From the NCBI GenBank assembly GCA_964019415.1, contig OZ025885.1, forward strand, positions 5,217,444-5,281,443: DNA of 64,000 nucleotides, written 5' to 3'. The notes under the pieces are model-generated. The model made no database searches. It was not told where the DNA came from and saw only the letters and a program-made list of their open reading frames with translations. The DNA is from Ianthella basta (lineage: Eukaryota > Porifera > Demospongiae > Verongiida > Ianthellidae). The position numbers and the translations under genes were made by a program. Shown piece by piece: positions 1 to 10,222 of this stretch. The stretch's first letter is position 1; every line of letters starts with the position of its first letter.

Positions 1-1
1 G

Positions 2-3000
2 GAGGACTCATCATACGACATTTTCAAGTTGTCACAAACACGTGTTGCACCTGTACGTGTGAATCTGTCATTGGAGCAGGTGGACATACCAATGGAGGTG
101 GACACCGGAGCCTCCGTCACACTTATTAGCCAGACTACCTTGGACAAACTCCGAGAGCACTCACCAACACTGCAGCTGCACCCCTCCGAAGAGAAGCTAC
201 GCACTTATACCGGGGAAGAGATTCCTGTGATGGGCAGGGTGACTGTCAAGGTGCAGCACCGAGGACAGGAAGAGCAGTTATCCCTTGTGGTGGTTGCCGG
301 AGAGGGCCCTAGCTTGTTGGGCAGGGACTGGTTGTCAAAGCTAAAGCTTGACTGGAAATCCATCTTCAGCACTCAAGTCCAGGAGACCCTACAAGAGGTC
401 CTGGAGAGGCATGAAGCAGTGTTTGGTCCGGAGTTGGGCTGCGTCCAGGGCACCACAGCGAAGTTGCAGGTTGACCCCGAAGCAGCACCACGATTTTGCA
501 AGGCCCGTACTGTGCCTTACGCCCTGCGCAGCCGTGTGGAGCAAGAGCTACAGCGGTTAGTCTCACAAGGGGTCATTGAGCAAGTGGAGTTCTCTGACTG
601 GGCTGCCCCGATCGTGCCCATCATCAAGCCAGATGGTTCCATCAGGATCTGTGGGGACTACAAGACCACAGTGAACCGAGTGGCAAAGCTGGATCCATAC
701 CCCATTCCTCGCATTGAGGACCTATTCGCATCCCTGTCTGGAGGAAAGCTGTTTTCAAAGTTGGACCTGGCTCACGCATACCAACAGATCCCTTTAGATG
801 AGGCCTCCAAGCCATTTGTTGTGATCAACACTCACAAAGGGCTGTTCCAGTACAACCGGTTGCCGTTTGGAGTAGCATCAGCGCCAGCCATCTTCCAACG
901 GGCTATGGAGAGCATCCTGCAAGGGATCGAGCACGTCACCGTGTACATTGATGACATTCTTGTCACTGGCCGGACGGAAGCAGAACACCTTCAGCATCTG
1001 GCCGAAGTTTTGTCCCGCCTGGAGAAGGCAGGGATTCGTTTGAAGAAGGACAAGTGTGCCTTCATGTTGAAGTCGGTGGAGTACCTGGGCCACATCATCT
1101 CGGCAGAGGGACTGCACCCCACAACAGAGAAGATTCGTGCCATCACAGCCGCACCAACCCCGCAAGATGTGACACAGTTGAAGTCCTTCCTGGGACTCAT
1201 CAACTATTACAGTAAGTTTCTACCTAACCTCTCACATGTGCTGGCTCCCCTGTATAAATTGCTGCAGAAAACACAGAAGTGGACATGGGGACCAGCTCAG
1301 GCCACAGCTTTCCAGAAGGCCAAAGAGGAACTTACATCATCAAGAGTGCTTGTTCACTACAACCCAGACCTGCCGGTGGTGTTGGACTGTGATGCTTCCC
1401 CATATGGCATAGGAGCAGTACTGTCACACCAGCTTGAGGATGGACAGATGCAGCCTATTGCTTTCGCCAGCAGGTCACTCACCCCGGCGAAGAAGAAGTA
1501 CTCCCAGCTGGACAAGGAGGGCCTGGCTATAGTCTTTGGCGTCACAAAGTTTCACCAATACCTGGCAGGACGTATCTTTGCCATCTATTCAGATCACAAG
1601 CCACTCCAGCACATCTTCGCAGAAGATCGTCCCATTCCCACCATGGCATCAGCTCGCATCCAGAGATGGGCTTTGACTTTGAGTGCATACAACTACACCA
1701 TCTCTTACAAGCCTGGATCACAGCACGGCAACGCCGACCTTCTGAGTAGATTGCCCCTACCGGGAAGTCCAAAAGAAGTGCCATTACCAGGTGAGACCAT
1801 CCAGTTGCTGGACAACCTTCAGGTGTCTCCCATCTCCCCAGCCCAGATCAGGAACTGGACAGCTCGTGACCCTGTGCTGTCAAAAGTCTCCGAGATGTTG
1901 CTGTCTGGTGGAGCCTGGAGTGACGTTGCTGATGACTTCAAACCATACCAGCGAAGGAGGGAGGAGCTATCGCTACAAGACGGTTGCATCCTACGAGGGA
2001 ATCGTGTGGTGGTGCCAGAGGTAGCTCGCCAGCGCATCCTACAAGAGCTGCATGAGGGACACCCTGGGATCTCGCGAATGAAAGGGATTGCCAGAGGAGT
2101 CGTGTGGTGGCCTGGTCTGGACTCAGACATTGAACAGCAGGTGAAGACATGTCAACAGTGCCAGGTAAACCAGAAATCCCCAGCATCAGCCCCACTGCAT
2201 CCATGGGAATGGCCTGCCCAGCCGTGGACACGTCTCCATATCGATTACGCAGGACCGTTCATGGGGAAGATGTTCCTAGTAGTAGTGGACGCCCACTCCA
2301 AGTGGTTAGAAGTGGAAATGGTGGCCTCAGCAACATCATCGAACACTATCACCAAGCTGCGGGCCATATTTGCCACTCATGGACTCCCTGACCTTGTAGT
2401 CTCGGACAATGGCACTGCTTTCACCAGTGCAGAGTTCAGAGCCTTTATGAGTGCCAATGGAATTCGACATGTCACCTCAGCCCCTTATCACCCTGCATCA
2501 AATGGCCTAGCAGAGAGGTATGTGCAGACCTTCAAGAATGCCATCAAGAAGAGTGGCACAGAGGATTTGCAGCAGCAGCTCTCTCGTTTCCTTTTCCACT
2601 ACCGGAGTACCCCCCATAGTACCACGGGATCACCCCCAGCACAGCTACTGATGGGAAGACGATTGAAGACTCGTCTTGATGTCATGCGCCCCAATCTAGC
2701 TGCCCGAGTTGGGAAGTCTCAGGCCCGACAGAAGCAAAGTCATGATCGTACCAGTCAAGAACGCCACTTTGCTGTTGGAGACCAAGTGTTTGTCCGTGCA
2801 TTCCAGACTACTGGACCTCAGTGGGTGACAGCTGTTATCGTGCGCCCTAGAGGACCTGTTTCCTTTGATGTGGAGTTGGCAGATGGAAGGACTGTTCATC
2901 GTCATGTTGACCATGTCCGTGTTCGCACAGTACCATCCATCCTTTCTGACTCAGATGAGTCACCATTGCCGTTGCCTTGTCCAGTACCCCAATCAGAGAG

Positions 3001-3115
3001 GCCCGATCCTAACAACTCTACAGCTGGATTTTCTGCTGAGAGCTCAGAGCATGTGCTCCGTCGATCATCCCGGGTCAGACGTGCACCTGACCGTTACTCA
3101 CCAAACTTGAACTAG
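2..3115 (+). CDS. pol: Ty3/gypsy retrotransposon pol polyprotein (5' truncated by window edge)
   Basis: This is the protease-reverse transcriptase-RNase H-integrase polyprotein of an LTR retrotransposon, which copies its RNA to DNA and inserts it. The frame is open from base 2, so the apparent start at 29 is not a real start and gag lies off the window. Domains in order: retropepsin DTGAS at about 101-115; reverse transcriptase with YIDD at 944-955; RNase H with the DCDAS motif near 1385-1399; integrase zinc finger (HEGHP to CQQC) near 2050-2165; integrase catalytic D at 2243, D at 2405 and E at 2513, a DD35E spacing. The C-terminal part past 2700 looks like the usual basic, proline-rich tail. 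There are no internal stops over 1,037 codons, so the copy is young or still competent. Order PR-RT-RH-IN places it in Ty3/gypsy (Metaviridae-like) rather than copia. Confidence 0.96.
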   Translation, partial: EDSSYDIFKLSQTRVAPVRVNLSLEQVDIPMEVDTGASVTLISQTTLDKLREHSPTLQLHPSEEKLRTYTGEEIPVMGRVTVKVQHRGQEEQLSLVVVAGEGPSLLGRDWLSKLKLDWKSIFSTQVQETLQEVLERHEAVFGPELGCVQGTTAKLQVDPEAAPRFCKARTVPYALRSRVEQELQRLVSQGVIEQVEFSDWAAPIVPIIKPDGSIRICGDYKTTVNRVAKLDPYPIPRIEDLFASLSGGKLFSKLDLAHAYQQIPLDEASKPFVVINTHKGLFQYNRLPFGVASAPAIFQRAMESILQGIEHVTVYIDDILVTGRTEAEHLQHLAEVLSRLEKAGIRLKKDKCAFMLKSVEYLGHIISAEGLHPTTEKIRAITAAPTPQDVTQLKSFLGLINYYSKFLPNLSHVLAPLYKLLQKTQKWTWGPAQATAFQKAKEELTSSRVLVHYNPDLPVVLDCDASPYGIGAVLSHQLEDGQMQPIAFASRSLTPAKKKYSQLDKEGLAIVFGVTKFHQYLAGRIFAIYSDHKPLQHIFAEDRPIPTMASARIQRWALTLSAYNYTISYKPGSQHGNADLLSRLPLPGSPKEVPLPGETIQLLDNLQVSPISPAQIRNWTARDPVLSKVSEMLLSGGAWSDVADDFKPYQRRREELSLQDGCILRGNRVVVPEVARQRILQELHEGHPGISRMKGIARGVVWWPGLDSDIEQQVKTCQQCQVNQKSPASAPLHPWEWPAQPWTRLHIDYAGPFMGKMFLVVVDAHSKWLEVEMVASATSSNTITKLRAIFATHGLPDLVVSDNGTAFTSAEFRAFMSANGIRHVTSAPYHPASNGLAERYVQTFKNAIKKSGTEDLQQQLSRFLFHYRSTPHSTTGSPPAQLLMGRRLKTRLDVMRPNLAARVGKSQARQKQSHDRTSQERHFAVGDQVFVRAFQTTGPQWVTAVIVRPRGPVSFDVELADGRTVHRHVDHVRVRTVPSILSDSDESPLPLPCPVPQSERPDPNNSTAGFSAESSEHVLRRSSRVRRAPDRYSPNLN

Positions 3116-3136
3116 TTTCCTCTTAGGAGGGAGGAG

Positions 3137-3428
3137 TGTAGTATCCTGTTTGACCTGTTGTTGTTTAGTCTTACCTTGCACATGATTGTAGCCTTATTTC
3201 ATGTCTTACTTCATGTTTTGGTCTAGGTGCATGGTTATCTCATAGTTACCTTGAGTGATTGTACTTTATCAGGATCTAGAACTTTCTGCTTGCTTATATG
3301 TACTGTTATAGGACCATGTGTAGTCAGTCTTGCAATCTGCTTGTACAGGTCATTGGTTGTTGTTCATTGAGTTACTGTTGAACTTGTGCGAGTGAACTAG
3401 TTCGTGCACGTATCGACGAGATACCACA
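3137..3428 (+). mobile_element. Putative 3' LTR of the Ty3/gypsy element
   Basis: A purine-rich run (3125-3136, AGGAGGGAGGAG) follows the pol stop and resembles a polypurine primer. It is directly followed by TGTAGTATC at 3137. A near-perfect inverted match, GATACCACA, ends at 3428, giving the expected TG...CA termini and a 292 bp LTR. The 5' LTR is outside the window, so identity between LTRs and the target duplication cannot be checked. The exact 3' end is an inference. Confidence 0.6.
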
Positions 3429-3553
3429 TTCATGCAGTGTATATAATAATAATGTATATCTGTATGAATTTTATGGACTGGCCTTATAGCAAGTAAATTA
3501 ATAATGATAATATAGACCTCAGGTGAGAATGACCCCCAATGTATATACGTAAT

Positions 3554-4070
3554 CCTCATGCAGAAGCCATGCAAGATCTGAACACATGGGTATATACGTA
3601 TAATACGCACACATTCTTACCTGTGCATGTGCATGCGTACATTATACACCTACATGTATAAGCCATGCAAAATTTGAACACATGCACGGGTATGTATACA
3701 CATTCTCTTACCTGTGCATGCGTACATGTATGTACACACATGCATGACGTATAAACCATGTCCACCTCTAAGGACCTCAAACAGCCAAATTCACTGTGTG
3801 CACTGGACACAAGCACATTGCCATGCACACTTCTCTGAAACTATTAAGCATTATTACAACAATTGAATAATATAGTCTAACAAAACATGAGCTGTACGTA
3901 GAGAAGAGTGTTCAGATAAACGTCCTTCAAAGAGAGCTCCCTAACAGTGCTCCTGCTATTGGGGACCTTCCAGCCCTGCACAGACAGGAGACAAGAGGAC
4001 AATATCACACTCTCCACAGCCCCTCCAATTCACAGACCACTGGTCCTCTGCTAGTTATAAGATGTGTGTG
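3554..4070 (-). pseudogene. Duplicated copy of the RPN2 3'-flanking region
   Basis: From about 3755 to 4070 this stretch is nearly collinear with 24585-24895, the region just beyond the RPN2 stop codon, with only scattered substitutions and short indels. Shared landmarks include CCACCTCTAAGG, TTCAGATAAACGTCCTTCAA and CCACTGGTCCTCTGCTAGTT. A looser match extends up to about 3554. Within this copy a roughly 65 bp unit (GCCATGCAAGATCTGAACAC) occurs twice, at 3567 and 3663. Orientation relative to the RPN2 original is the same. No coding potential is seen. Confidence 0.75.
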
Positions 4071-4071
4071 T

Positions 4072-4073
<2 letters not shown>

Positions 4074-4139
<66 letters not shown>
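4074..4139. repeat. (TG)n microsatellite
   Basis: About 32 uninterrupted TG units. It sits at the same point of the duplicated RPN2 flank where the 24.9 kb copy also has a TG-rich run. Confidence 0.95.
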
Positions 4140-4141
<2 letters not shown>

Positions 4142-4370
4142 CATAGTGCAGAGGGGATGTCCGCTCACCCAAAGGGCAAATGACTTCCATAGTTTCCTTC
4201 ATGCAGGACTGAGAGGGACTTGGAAATGATCTTGTAAAAGGAGTCACTGACACAAGCAATCACAGTCTGAGGAGGAGAGGGAACAGCATCACTTATATAT
4301 GTGATGTAGTGTCAGAGATGGCATGCACTGTGAAGTGTGTGCATACACTAGGTAAGTATGGTGAGTGGTG

Positions 4371-5396
4371 GACAAGGGGAGGGGAGGGGGAGTGGGAGGC
4401 GGAGAAGGAGGGGAGGGGAGGGGAGTGAGAGGAGGGAGAGGAGGGGAGAGGGAGGGGGAGGGGAGGGAGAAGGGAGGACGAGAGGGAGACGGGGTGGGGA
4501 AGGGGGAGGAGGGGAGGGAGTGTAGGGTAGGGGGATGAGGGGAATGGGGGAGAGGGAGGGGAGGGGGAGGGGAGGGAGAGGGGGAGGGGGAGAAGAGGAG
4601 GGGAGGGAAACAGGGAGGGGGAGGAGGAGGGAAGGAGGGGACGGGGAGCGAGAGGAGGGGAGGGGGAGGGGGAGAAAGGGGAGGGGAAGAGGTGAGGGGG
4701 AGGGGAGGGGAGGGGAGGAGGAGGGGAAGAGGGAGGGGAAGGGGGAGGGGAAGGAGGGGAACAAGGAGAGGGAGGGTGAGGGGAGGGGGATGGGGAGAGG
4801 GAGAGGAGGGGGATGGAGAGGGGGAGAAGGGGGATGGGGAGGAGGGGAGGGTGACGGGGAAGGGGAGAGTAAAGAGGGGAGGGAAGGGGAGGGGAGGGGG
4901 AGGGGAGGGGAGGGGAGGGGAGAGGGGGGAGGGAGAGGGGGAGGAGGAGGGGGGAGGTGGGAGGAAGTGGGAAAGGGAGGGGAGGGGAGGGAGAAAGGGG
5001 GAGGGGAGGAGGGGAGGGAGACAGGGAGGAGAGGAGAGGGACGGGGAGGGATAGGGGGAGGAGGGGAGGGGACGGGGAGGAGAGGGGAGGGGGAGAGAGA
5101 GGAGGTGGGGAGGGAGACGGGGAGGGGGGAGGGAGGGGGGAGAGGGAGAGGGAGAAGGGGAGGGGAAGAGGAGGGGGACAGGGAGGAGGGAGGGGGAGGA
5201 GAGGGGTATGGGGAAGAGGGAAGGGGGACGGGAAGGGGGAGGGGGAGGAGGCGAGGGAGATGGGGAGGGGTAGGGGGAGGAGGGGAGTGGGACGGGGAAG
5301 GGGGAGGAGGGGAAGGGGACGGGGAGGGGGGTGGGAAGGAAAGGGCATGGGGAGGTGGAGTGGGAGCGGGAGGAAAGGAGAGTCAGAGAAGTGAGA
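4371..5396. repeat. 1 kb polypurine (GGGGA/GGAGG)n tract
   Basis: More than 95 percent of bases on the + strand are G or A, built from irregular GGGGAGG, GGGAGAGG and GGAGGGGGAGG units. The long open frames here on both strands (Gly/Arg/Glu-rich or Pro/Ser/Leu-rich) are by-products of the composition and not genes. Such tracts can form triplex or G-quadruplex structures and are prone to length change. Confidence 0.95.
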
Positions 5397-5904
5397 AGAG
5401 AGGTGGACTCACATCAGAGAGAACAGTAGTCCTGACTCACCATGGACTCCCATGTGCTCATCCAAAGCCCCAGAGAGTACAGTCACAGGAAGGTGAGGAG
5501 GGTGAAGCAGACCAGCTGAGCTGGGTCTTATTTGGGGATCTTGCCACTCACCTCACGACTGAGGGCAGCCACGACGGACTTGGCTGGAGAGGAGGGCAAA
5601 GGAAGAGAAACATTAACTTTATACAACAATTACAGTCAATAAACTGAAAATGGTCAACAAACACACAATATACCAATCCCTTTGAAATACAGCAGAAGAG
5701 GATAATAATTGTATTAAGTGCTCTTCAGTTCCATGGACTTGACATGTGTGCATGATGAGGTCATAATGTACCAATCAAGTCACCAGCAAGGATACTGCTC
5801 AAGTGCAATCAGTGACACTTCTCCCATCATTACACACTACCACCTGCAGCTGACCACCCTAGTGGGCGTGCCCCACTCACAGCCCCTCCTCCCCTCCTCA
5901 TCCC
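5397..5904. other. Non-coding stretch with one weak exon-like block
   Basis: No gene was recognised. On the minus strand 5556-5594 has an AG acceptor, a short open block (VVAALSRE) and a GTGAGT donor. It resembles the helical N-terminal half of RPN2 only loosely and has no nucleotide match in the intact RPN2 gene. The rest is unremarkable. Confidence 0.4.
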
Positions 5905-6352
5905 TCTTGTACCCCTTCCCTCCACACCTTCCTACTCCCTCCCCACTGACTTGTCTTTGGTGGAGAAGCTCTTGTCTGCTGCCACCCTCTCCTCCTCACT
6001 GTCAGCAATGCTCTCTGCCCCTTCACTGTGGCCTTTCCCAAGGGACTGCCCAGAATGGTGCTCACGTGCACCTTAGCGACAAGAGAGCGGACACAACAAG
6101 GAATGCAGTCAACACTAATCAGCAGCACACAACTCAAACCATCCTGTACCTTTCAACTGCAAAAAACGCATGAATACTCGCCCACACAAATCCACGCAAA
6201 CGCTCCCACACCGACCACTCCACACTTGTTCGGAAACTCCTACTTTACCTTAATTGGATGACTCACCATTTCAAATTTGTACCCTCCCTGCTTGTCCTGT
6301 TCTGTGATGAAGAAGACCTCCTGCTGCCGAGCCGCTCCTGCAGCTGGCTAAA
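5905..6352 (-). pseudogene. Scrambled fragments of RPN2 exons 11 and 14
   Basis: Two blocks match the intact RPN2 gene on the same strand. Bases 5920-6085 correspond to 28935-29105 (exon 11 and its flanks, peptide VHVSTILGSPLGKATVK). Bases 6262-6330 correspond to 27781-27850 (3' part of exon 14, peptide QQEVFFITEQDKQGG, with its GTGAGT donor). In transcription order the exon 14 piece now precedes the exon 11 piece, the reverse of the gene. The exon 11 copy carries a 2 bp insertion (CTGCCCCTTC against CTGCCTTC) that breaks the frame. This is a rearranged, dead duplicate. Confidence 0.8.
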
Positions 6353-7054
6353 GGAACAAGCATAGTACGGTACTACGTGCACAGTAACAGCTGATTACTA
6401 GAGCGCACGTGACCAGTGACAGCTGATGAATGCGAAAGAACATGGGGAGTTGTGTTCTTTCAGAGAGGAGCGGGAACAGAGTGCGCAAGGACATTGCACG
6501 CGATCGATACGAGTCTGTTCAACCCCCGCGCTGTCTGTTCACTTATTGTGGAGGCGCTTTCCTCTTGGTACAGAAACGTCCCCACCATTCTTAGCCTTAA
6601 ATCGCCCGAATACGCTTTGTTCCAGTCTTCCTCGTTCTAAGCGCCGCAGCTTCAGCTAAACTTGAAGCCACCATAATGACGTCACCAGGTTGTAAATTGA
6701 TAGCCGATAACCGATTGCATATATCCGGTCGGGACAACCAACCCAAAATGTTCTGTATGCTTCCTTATAGCTATACCTTTATGACATTGTGTTGGAAACC
6801 AGTCATAAAAGTTTCTCGATTCGCCCTAGAACATTGGTATCCTCTTTGTGGTATCACTAATTACAACTGGTCGATCCTATGCTGTATGGTCAGAAGAATT
6901 TATTGGGGATTAATTGCTAATTGCAAATTTTAAATAAAGACATAGGAGCTGCATACATGCATATTATAATATTATATAGTATGGTGATTGCGCAACCATA
7001 GGAACTTAAGTATTGGCAGGTGGTCCCATATATGTGATATGGACCTCTTCACAG
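6353..7054. other. No gene recognised; contains one arm of an inverted repeat
   Basis: Short open frames only. Bases 6677-6748 are the reverse complement of 14517-14581 with a few differences (shared core CCGGTCGGGACAACCAACCC). Nothing else in the stretch was recognised. Confidence 0.6.
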
Positions 7055-7076
7055 GTCCAATATCATGATATTGGAC
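7055..7076. repeat. 22 bp perfect palindrome
   Basis: GTCCAATATCA followed directly by its reverse complement TGATATTGGAC. The left side is preceded by TGATATGGACC, which can alternatively pair with GGTCCAATATCA, so two competing hairpins are possible. Confidence 0.9.
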
Positions 7077-7369
7077 GTAAAGGGACATCTTCTAGGCACC
7101 GAGCACTGTGTCCGGCTCTCTCTGTTGTACGAAACAATGGCATGGAATATGCGCAGATGCGGTCCATTGAGCGACTTCTTCAGATGACGAAGAATGAAGT
7201 CCTGCTGGACGTCGTCGAAAGCTCCCAATTTCCCTTCTACTTCTGGTTCCACATCCGAATATGGTCTTCCTCCGAAAAAGAAGTGTTTTCCAAACCCTCC
7301 GTGCAGCACCCTACCACGGCCACAACCAAAACTGCTGACTGTGCATTATTTTGAACTCTGTTCCCTGTC

Positions 7370-7445
7370 ATCTCATTGGTCAACGTGCTGCAAAAGGCGC
7401 GCAGTATTCTCATTGGTCAGTTTGTAGCCCGTTGTGACGTCACAA
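7370..7445. promoter_or_regulatory. CCAAT/CRE cluster, possible CpG promoter
   Basis: Two ATTGGTCA (inverted CCAAT) motifs at 7375 and 7413 lie just upstream of a perfect CRE palindrome in GTTGTGACGTCACAAAG (about 7430-7446). A second half-site, ATGACGTAA, follows at 7484. This is the usual architecture of a CREB/NF-Y housekeeping promoter. Which transcript it serves is unclear; the SLC2A relic downstream is dead. Confidence 0.45.
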
Positions 7446-7815
7446 AGGTGTCTACTGAATGCAAATGGAACCGTTGCTGTTGCAATGACGTAAGGCAGGC
7501 ACTTACGGAGTGCAAATGGCGTCGTCTCGGGAGAGGTCTTATCTTGATATTGCTGTGGAAGGTTCGTTTCTGTTGCACACTCACCATACAATATAGTCGC
7601 CTTCTTGCCTCGGTAAATATTTAAGCGCCTAGGTCATATATATCGGCTATGGACCTCCCTACCGTACTATATATATTACATAGCAGCTGTATACCAGTTT
7701 TGGTCACTATTATACATACACTTTTCGCATGAGCAGTCAGCCTTCTCATATCTACACATGAAGTGTATATAAAATGTAGCAATTACAAGGTATGCTTGTG
7801 TTACATTTTCTGCAG

Positions 7816-8953
7816 ATCTACATTGGAGAGGTATCTCCTCCTTCTATTCGCAGAAGGTTGGGAGCACTCTTTCAAATGTCCATTTGTTTTGGAGCGCTGT
7901 TCTCATACCTGTTTGGTACATACCTCTTCTACTGGCAATTTGCATTTCTTTGCACTAGTGTTTCCGTTGTGGAGCTCGTTCTGACTTGCACCATTCGGGA
8001 ATCGCCAAGACTATCTCGTAACCCGCTGAAGAATATTAAACGTGGAAGGAGATGGATGTCTGCAATGTGCTACAGGGACCAGACTTTAAATGGCAATAAT
8101 GCATCTGAAAGGAATTGGAAGTCCTCTTTCAAATCAAATGCTCTGAGAATTGTGCTTGTTTGTTTCACTATGTTTTTTAGACAGTTTTGTGGGGTGTGTA
8201 CCCTCATGTGTTTTGCTGGTCCGATTTTTCATGCAGCAGGTCTTGATAGGGGCAGTGTTACTTCTGGTTTACTTGCATTCCTAACTATTGGCGTTGTTCA
8301 AATCATTGCGAGTTTTCTTTCTCTCTTTGTGGTCAATCAATTTGGGAGACCCATTCCAGTGTTCTTTGGAGGTCTGGCATTAATGGTAGCCAACATTGGT
8401 ATGGGTGTGTACTTTGGCGATACCTTTGGCTTCCTTTCATCTGCTGCTGGAAACTCCACAATGGAATTTACTCATCTTCCATTCAGAACTGTGTCTCTGT
8501 GCCTCTGAAGCCATCTCCTCTTGCAGACCAGCTTAGTCCCCTTCCCATTGCCAGCGTGTGCCTCTTCTTTGCAGCTTACTCTCTCTCATGGGGACCTGTA
8601 CCATGAATAATTGGAGGCGAATTATTCCCAGGTAAAATACATGAATTGGGAATGGGAATCAGTGCAGCTTTTAACTTGGCATGCATGATTGCAGTGCTTT
8701 CCATCTTCCCAATTCTCAGTACTGCAGTTGGACAGGCTATTCCTTTCCTGGTACTGGCAGTGTGCAGTCTCATGTCATCCATCTTTGTTGTGCTCTTTCT
8801 TGCTGAGACAAAAGGCCTTGAATTGAATCAGATTAGTTCAATGGAAGTGACTAATGTGAAGAAGAATGTGAAAGAGTTTGGCCTTCTTCTTGGTTGGCTG
8901 CTGCGTTGTGGCTTCGTACGGAAGATAGACCTGCCACACAAAGACTATTACTG
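7816..8953 (+). pseudogene. SLC2A-type sugar transporter (MFS), C-terminal two thirds, inactivated
   Basis: An AG acceptor (TTTTCTGCAG) opens onto IYIGEVSPPSIRRRLG, the post-TM4 signature of GLUT-type facilitators. TM5 to TM9 follow to about 8440. The reading frame then shifts, since family-like sequence resumes in another frame at about 8456 (SVPLKPSPLADQ, then TM10 with LSWGPVP). A TGA at 8604-8606 replaces the tryptophan that normally follows GPVP in this family. TM11-12 continue to the stop near 8952 (FLAETKGLELNQI, the conserved C-terminal PETKG-like motif). Exons for TM1-4 are not found upstream. The frameshift plus the nonsense codon mark a pseudogene. The substrate would have been a hexose by family, but that is unproved. 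Confidence 0.8.
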
Positions 8954-9410
8954 ATTTCTGTACAATCATGGTCATTGCAATGCACTGACATTAATTCTTT
9001 GAATTTCATAACATAAAGTTAATTTCTACTTCACACTAATAGCATTTAAATTACATACACACAACGCATATAAGTTAACCTTCTCTTCTCATGCTAGCTA
9101 GATGAGTGCTCAACAACATGATTGCAATCACATTTAAATTTCAGTTCAATTTCATATCATGCAGATTCCATTTTTATCTGCATGGAAATGCATGTTCACT
9201 CCAGTGTATACCTGCAAGTGTTGAATGACTGATTGTGTGTTATGTTTAATTATAACTACTGATGTCATGCAGATGATCAAATCTATGTCAAATTTAAATT
9301 CCTCACCCTCCATGTGGACTACATACACCACTCTACTCCACGCCACATCACATGTATGTACACTACACTACAACACTACTCTTCTCCAGCCAGCTGCAGC
9401 ACACTATACA
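8954..9410. other. No gene or repeat recognised
   Basis: AT-rich sequence without recognisable coding or repeat structure. Confidence 0.6.
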
Positions 9411-9650
9411 CTCTCCACCCCACTCCACCACATTGCCCATACATGACGCCACTGCACTCCACCACACTTCACTCCACCACACTTCACTCCACCACACTTT
9501 ACTCCACCACACTGCACTCCACTATACCACACTACACTACACTACACTACTCCACAGTCTCTATACTACATCACACTACCCTACACCACACTACGCCTAA
9601 CTACACCGCACACTACTCCACTCTACAACACACTACACTACATTCTACTA
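9411..9650. repeat. CACTCCACCACACTT-type degenerate minisatellite
   Basis: Tandem variants of CACTCCACCACACTT and CACTACACTA make up the whole block. The Thr/His/Ser-rich open frames across it are artefacts of the repeat. Confidence 0.85.
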
Positions 9651-9807
9651 CAAACCTTGTAGAGACACTATATCAATTTCTGAATTTTAGCAAGATCATC
9701 TCACTATAAAATGTAACACACATTTTCGTTGTCCAGAATATACTCCTTCAATTCTGGACAAAACGTCATGAAAAGTGGTAGGATTACGAAGAGGCGTATC
9801 AAGAGTA

Positions 9808-10222
9808 ACTAGGGAATCCAGCATCCCCTGAAAACATTGGGCATCTGATGCCCCTGTTAACTTTACAGTGGAATATGGCATCCCCTGCAAACATTAGGCA
9901 TTTTGTGCCCTAGTGAACTTCACCAGGGAATATGGCATCCCCTGCAAACATTGGGCATCTCATGCCCCAGTGAACTTCACCGAGGAATATGCATCCCCTG
10001 CAAACATTGGGCATCTCATGCCTCAGTGAACTTCACCGAGGAATACACATCCCTGAAAACATTGGGCATCTCATGCCCCAGTGAACTTCACCGAAGAATA
10101 CACATCCCCTGAAAACATTAGGCATCTGGTGCCCCAGTTAACTTTACTGGGGAATACGGCATTCCCTGCAAACATTGGGCATCTGGTGCCCCAGTGAACT
10201 TCACCAGGAAATATGGCATCCT
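9808..10222. repeat. About 58 bp minisatellite, roughly 7 copies
   Basis: Each unit contains CATCCCCTGCAAACATTGGG, CATCTCATGCCCCAGTGAAC and TTCACCGAGGAATA. Units differ by substitutions and short indels. A related one and a half copies occur at 53350-53462 in an STT3A intron, so the family is dispersed. Confidence 0.9.

Noticed and set aside
4140..4260. Minus-strand exon-like block SCMKETMEVICPLG with a GTGAGC donor
   Set aside because: Isolated, no recognisable family, inside a duplicated 3' flank.
5556..5594. Minus-strand mini-exon (VVAALSRE) as an RPN2 exon
   Set aside because: No nucleotide match to the intact RPN2 gene and only slight protein resemblance.
4293..5647. Long open frames (351 aa on minus, 370 aa on plus) over the polypurine tract
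   Set aside because: Composition alone removes stop codons; the products are Pro/Ser/Leu or Gly/Arg/Glu low complexity with no domain or splice support.
7049..7345. Minus-strand open frame (FGKHFFFGGRPYSDVEPEVE...) next to the CCAAT/CRE cluster
   Set aside because: It looks protein-like but has no ATG, and I recognise no family or splice partner; too weak to call a gene.
8604..8606. TGA in the transporter read as selenocysteine or recoding
   Set aside because: The family has Trp here, a separate frameshift lies upstream, and exons for TM1-4 are missing in place; a pseudogene is simpler.
9411..10222. Regularly repeated units as a CRISPR array
   Set aside because: Units are contiguous tandem repeats without distinct spacers, in an animal genome.
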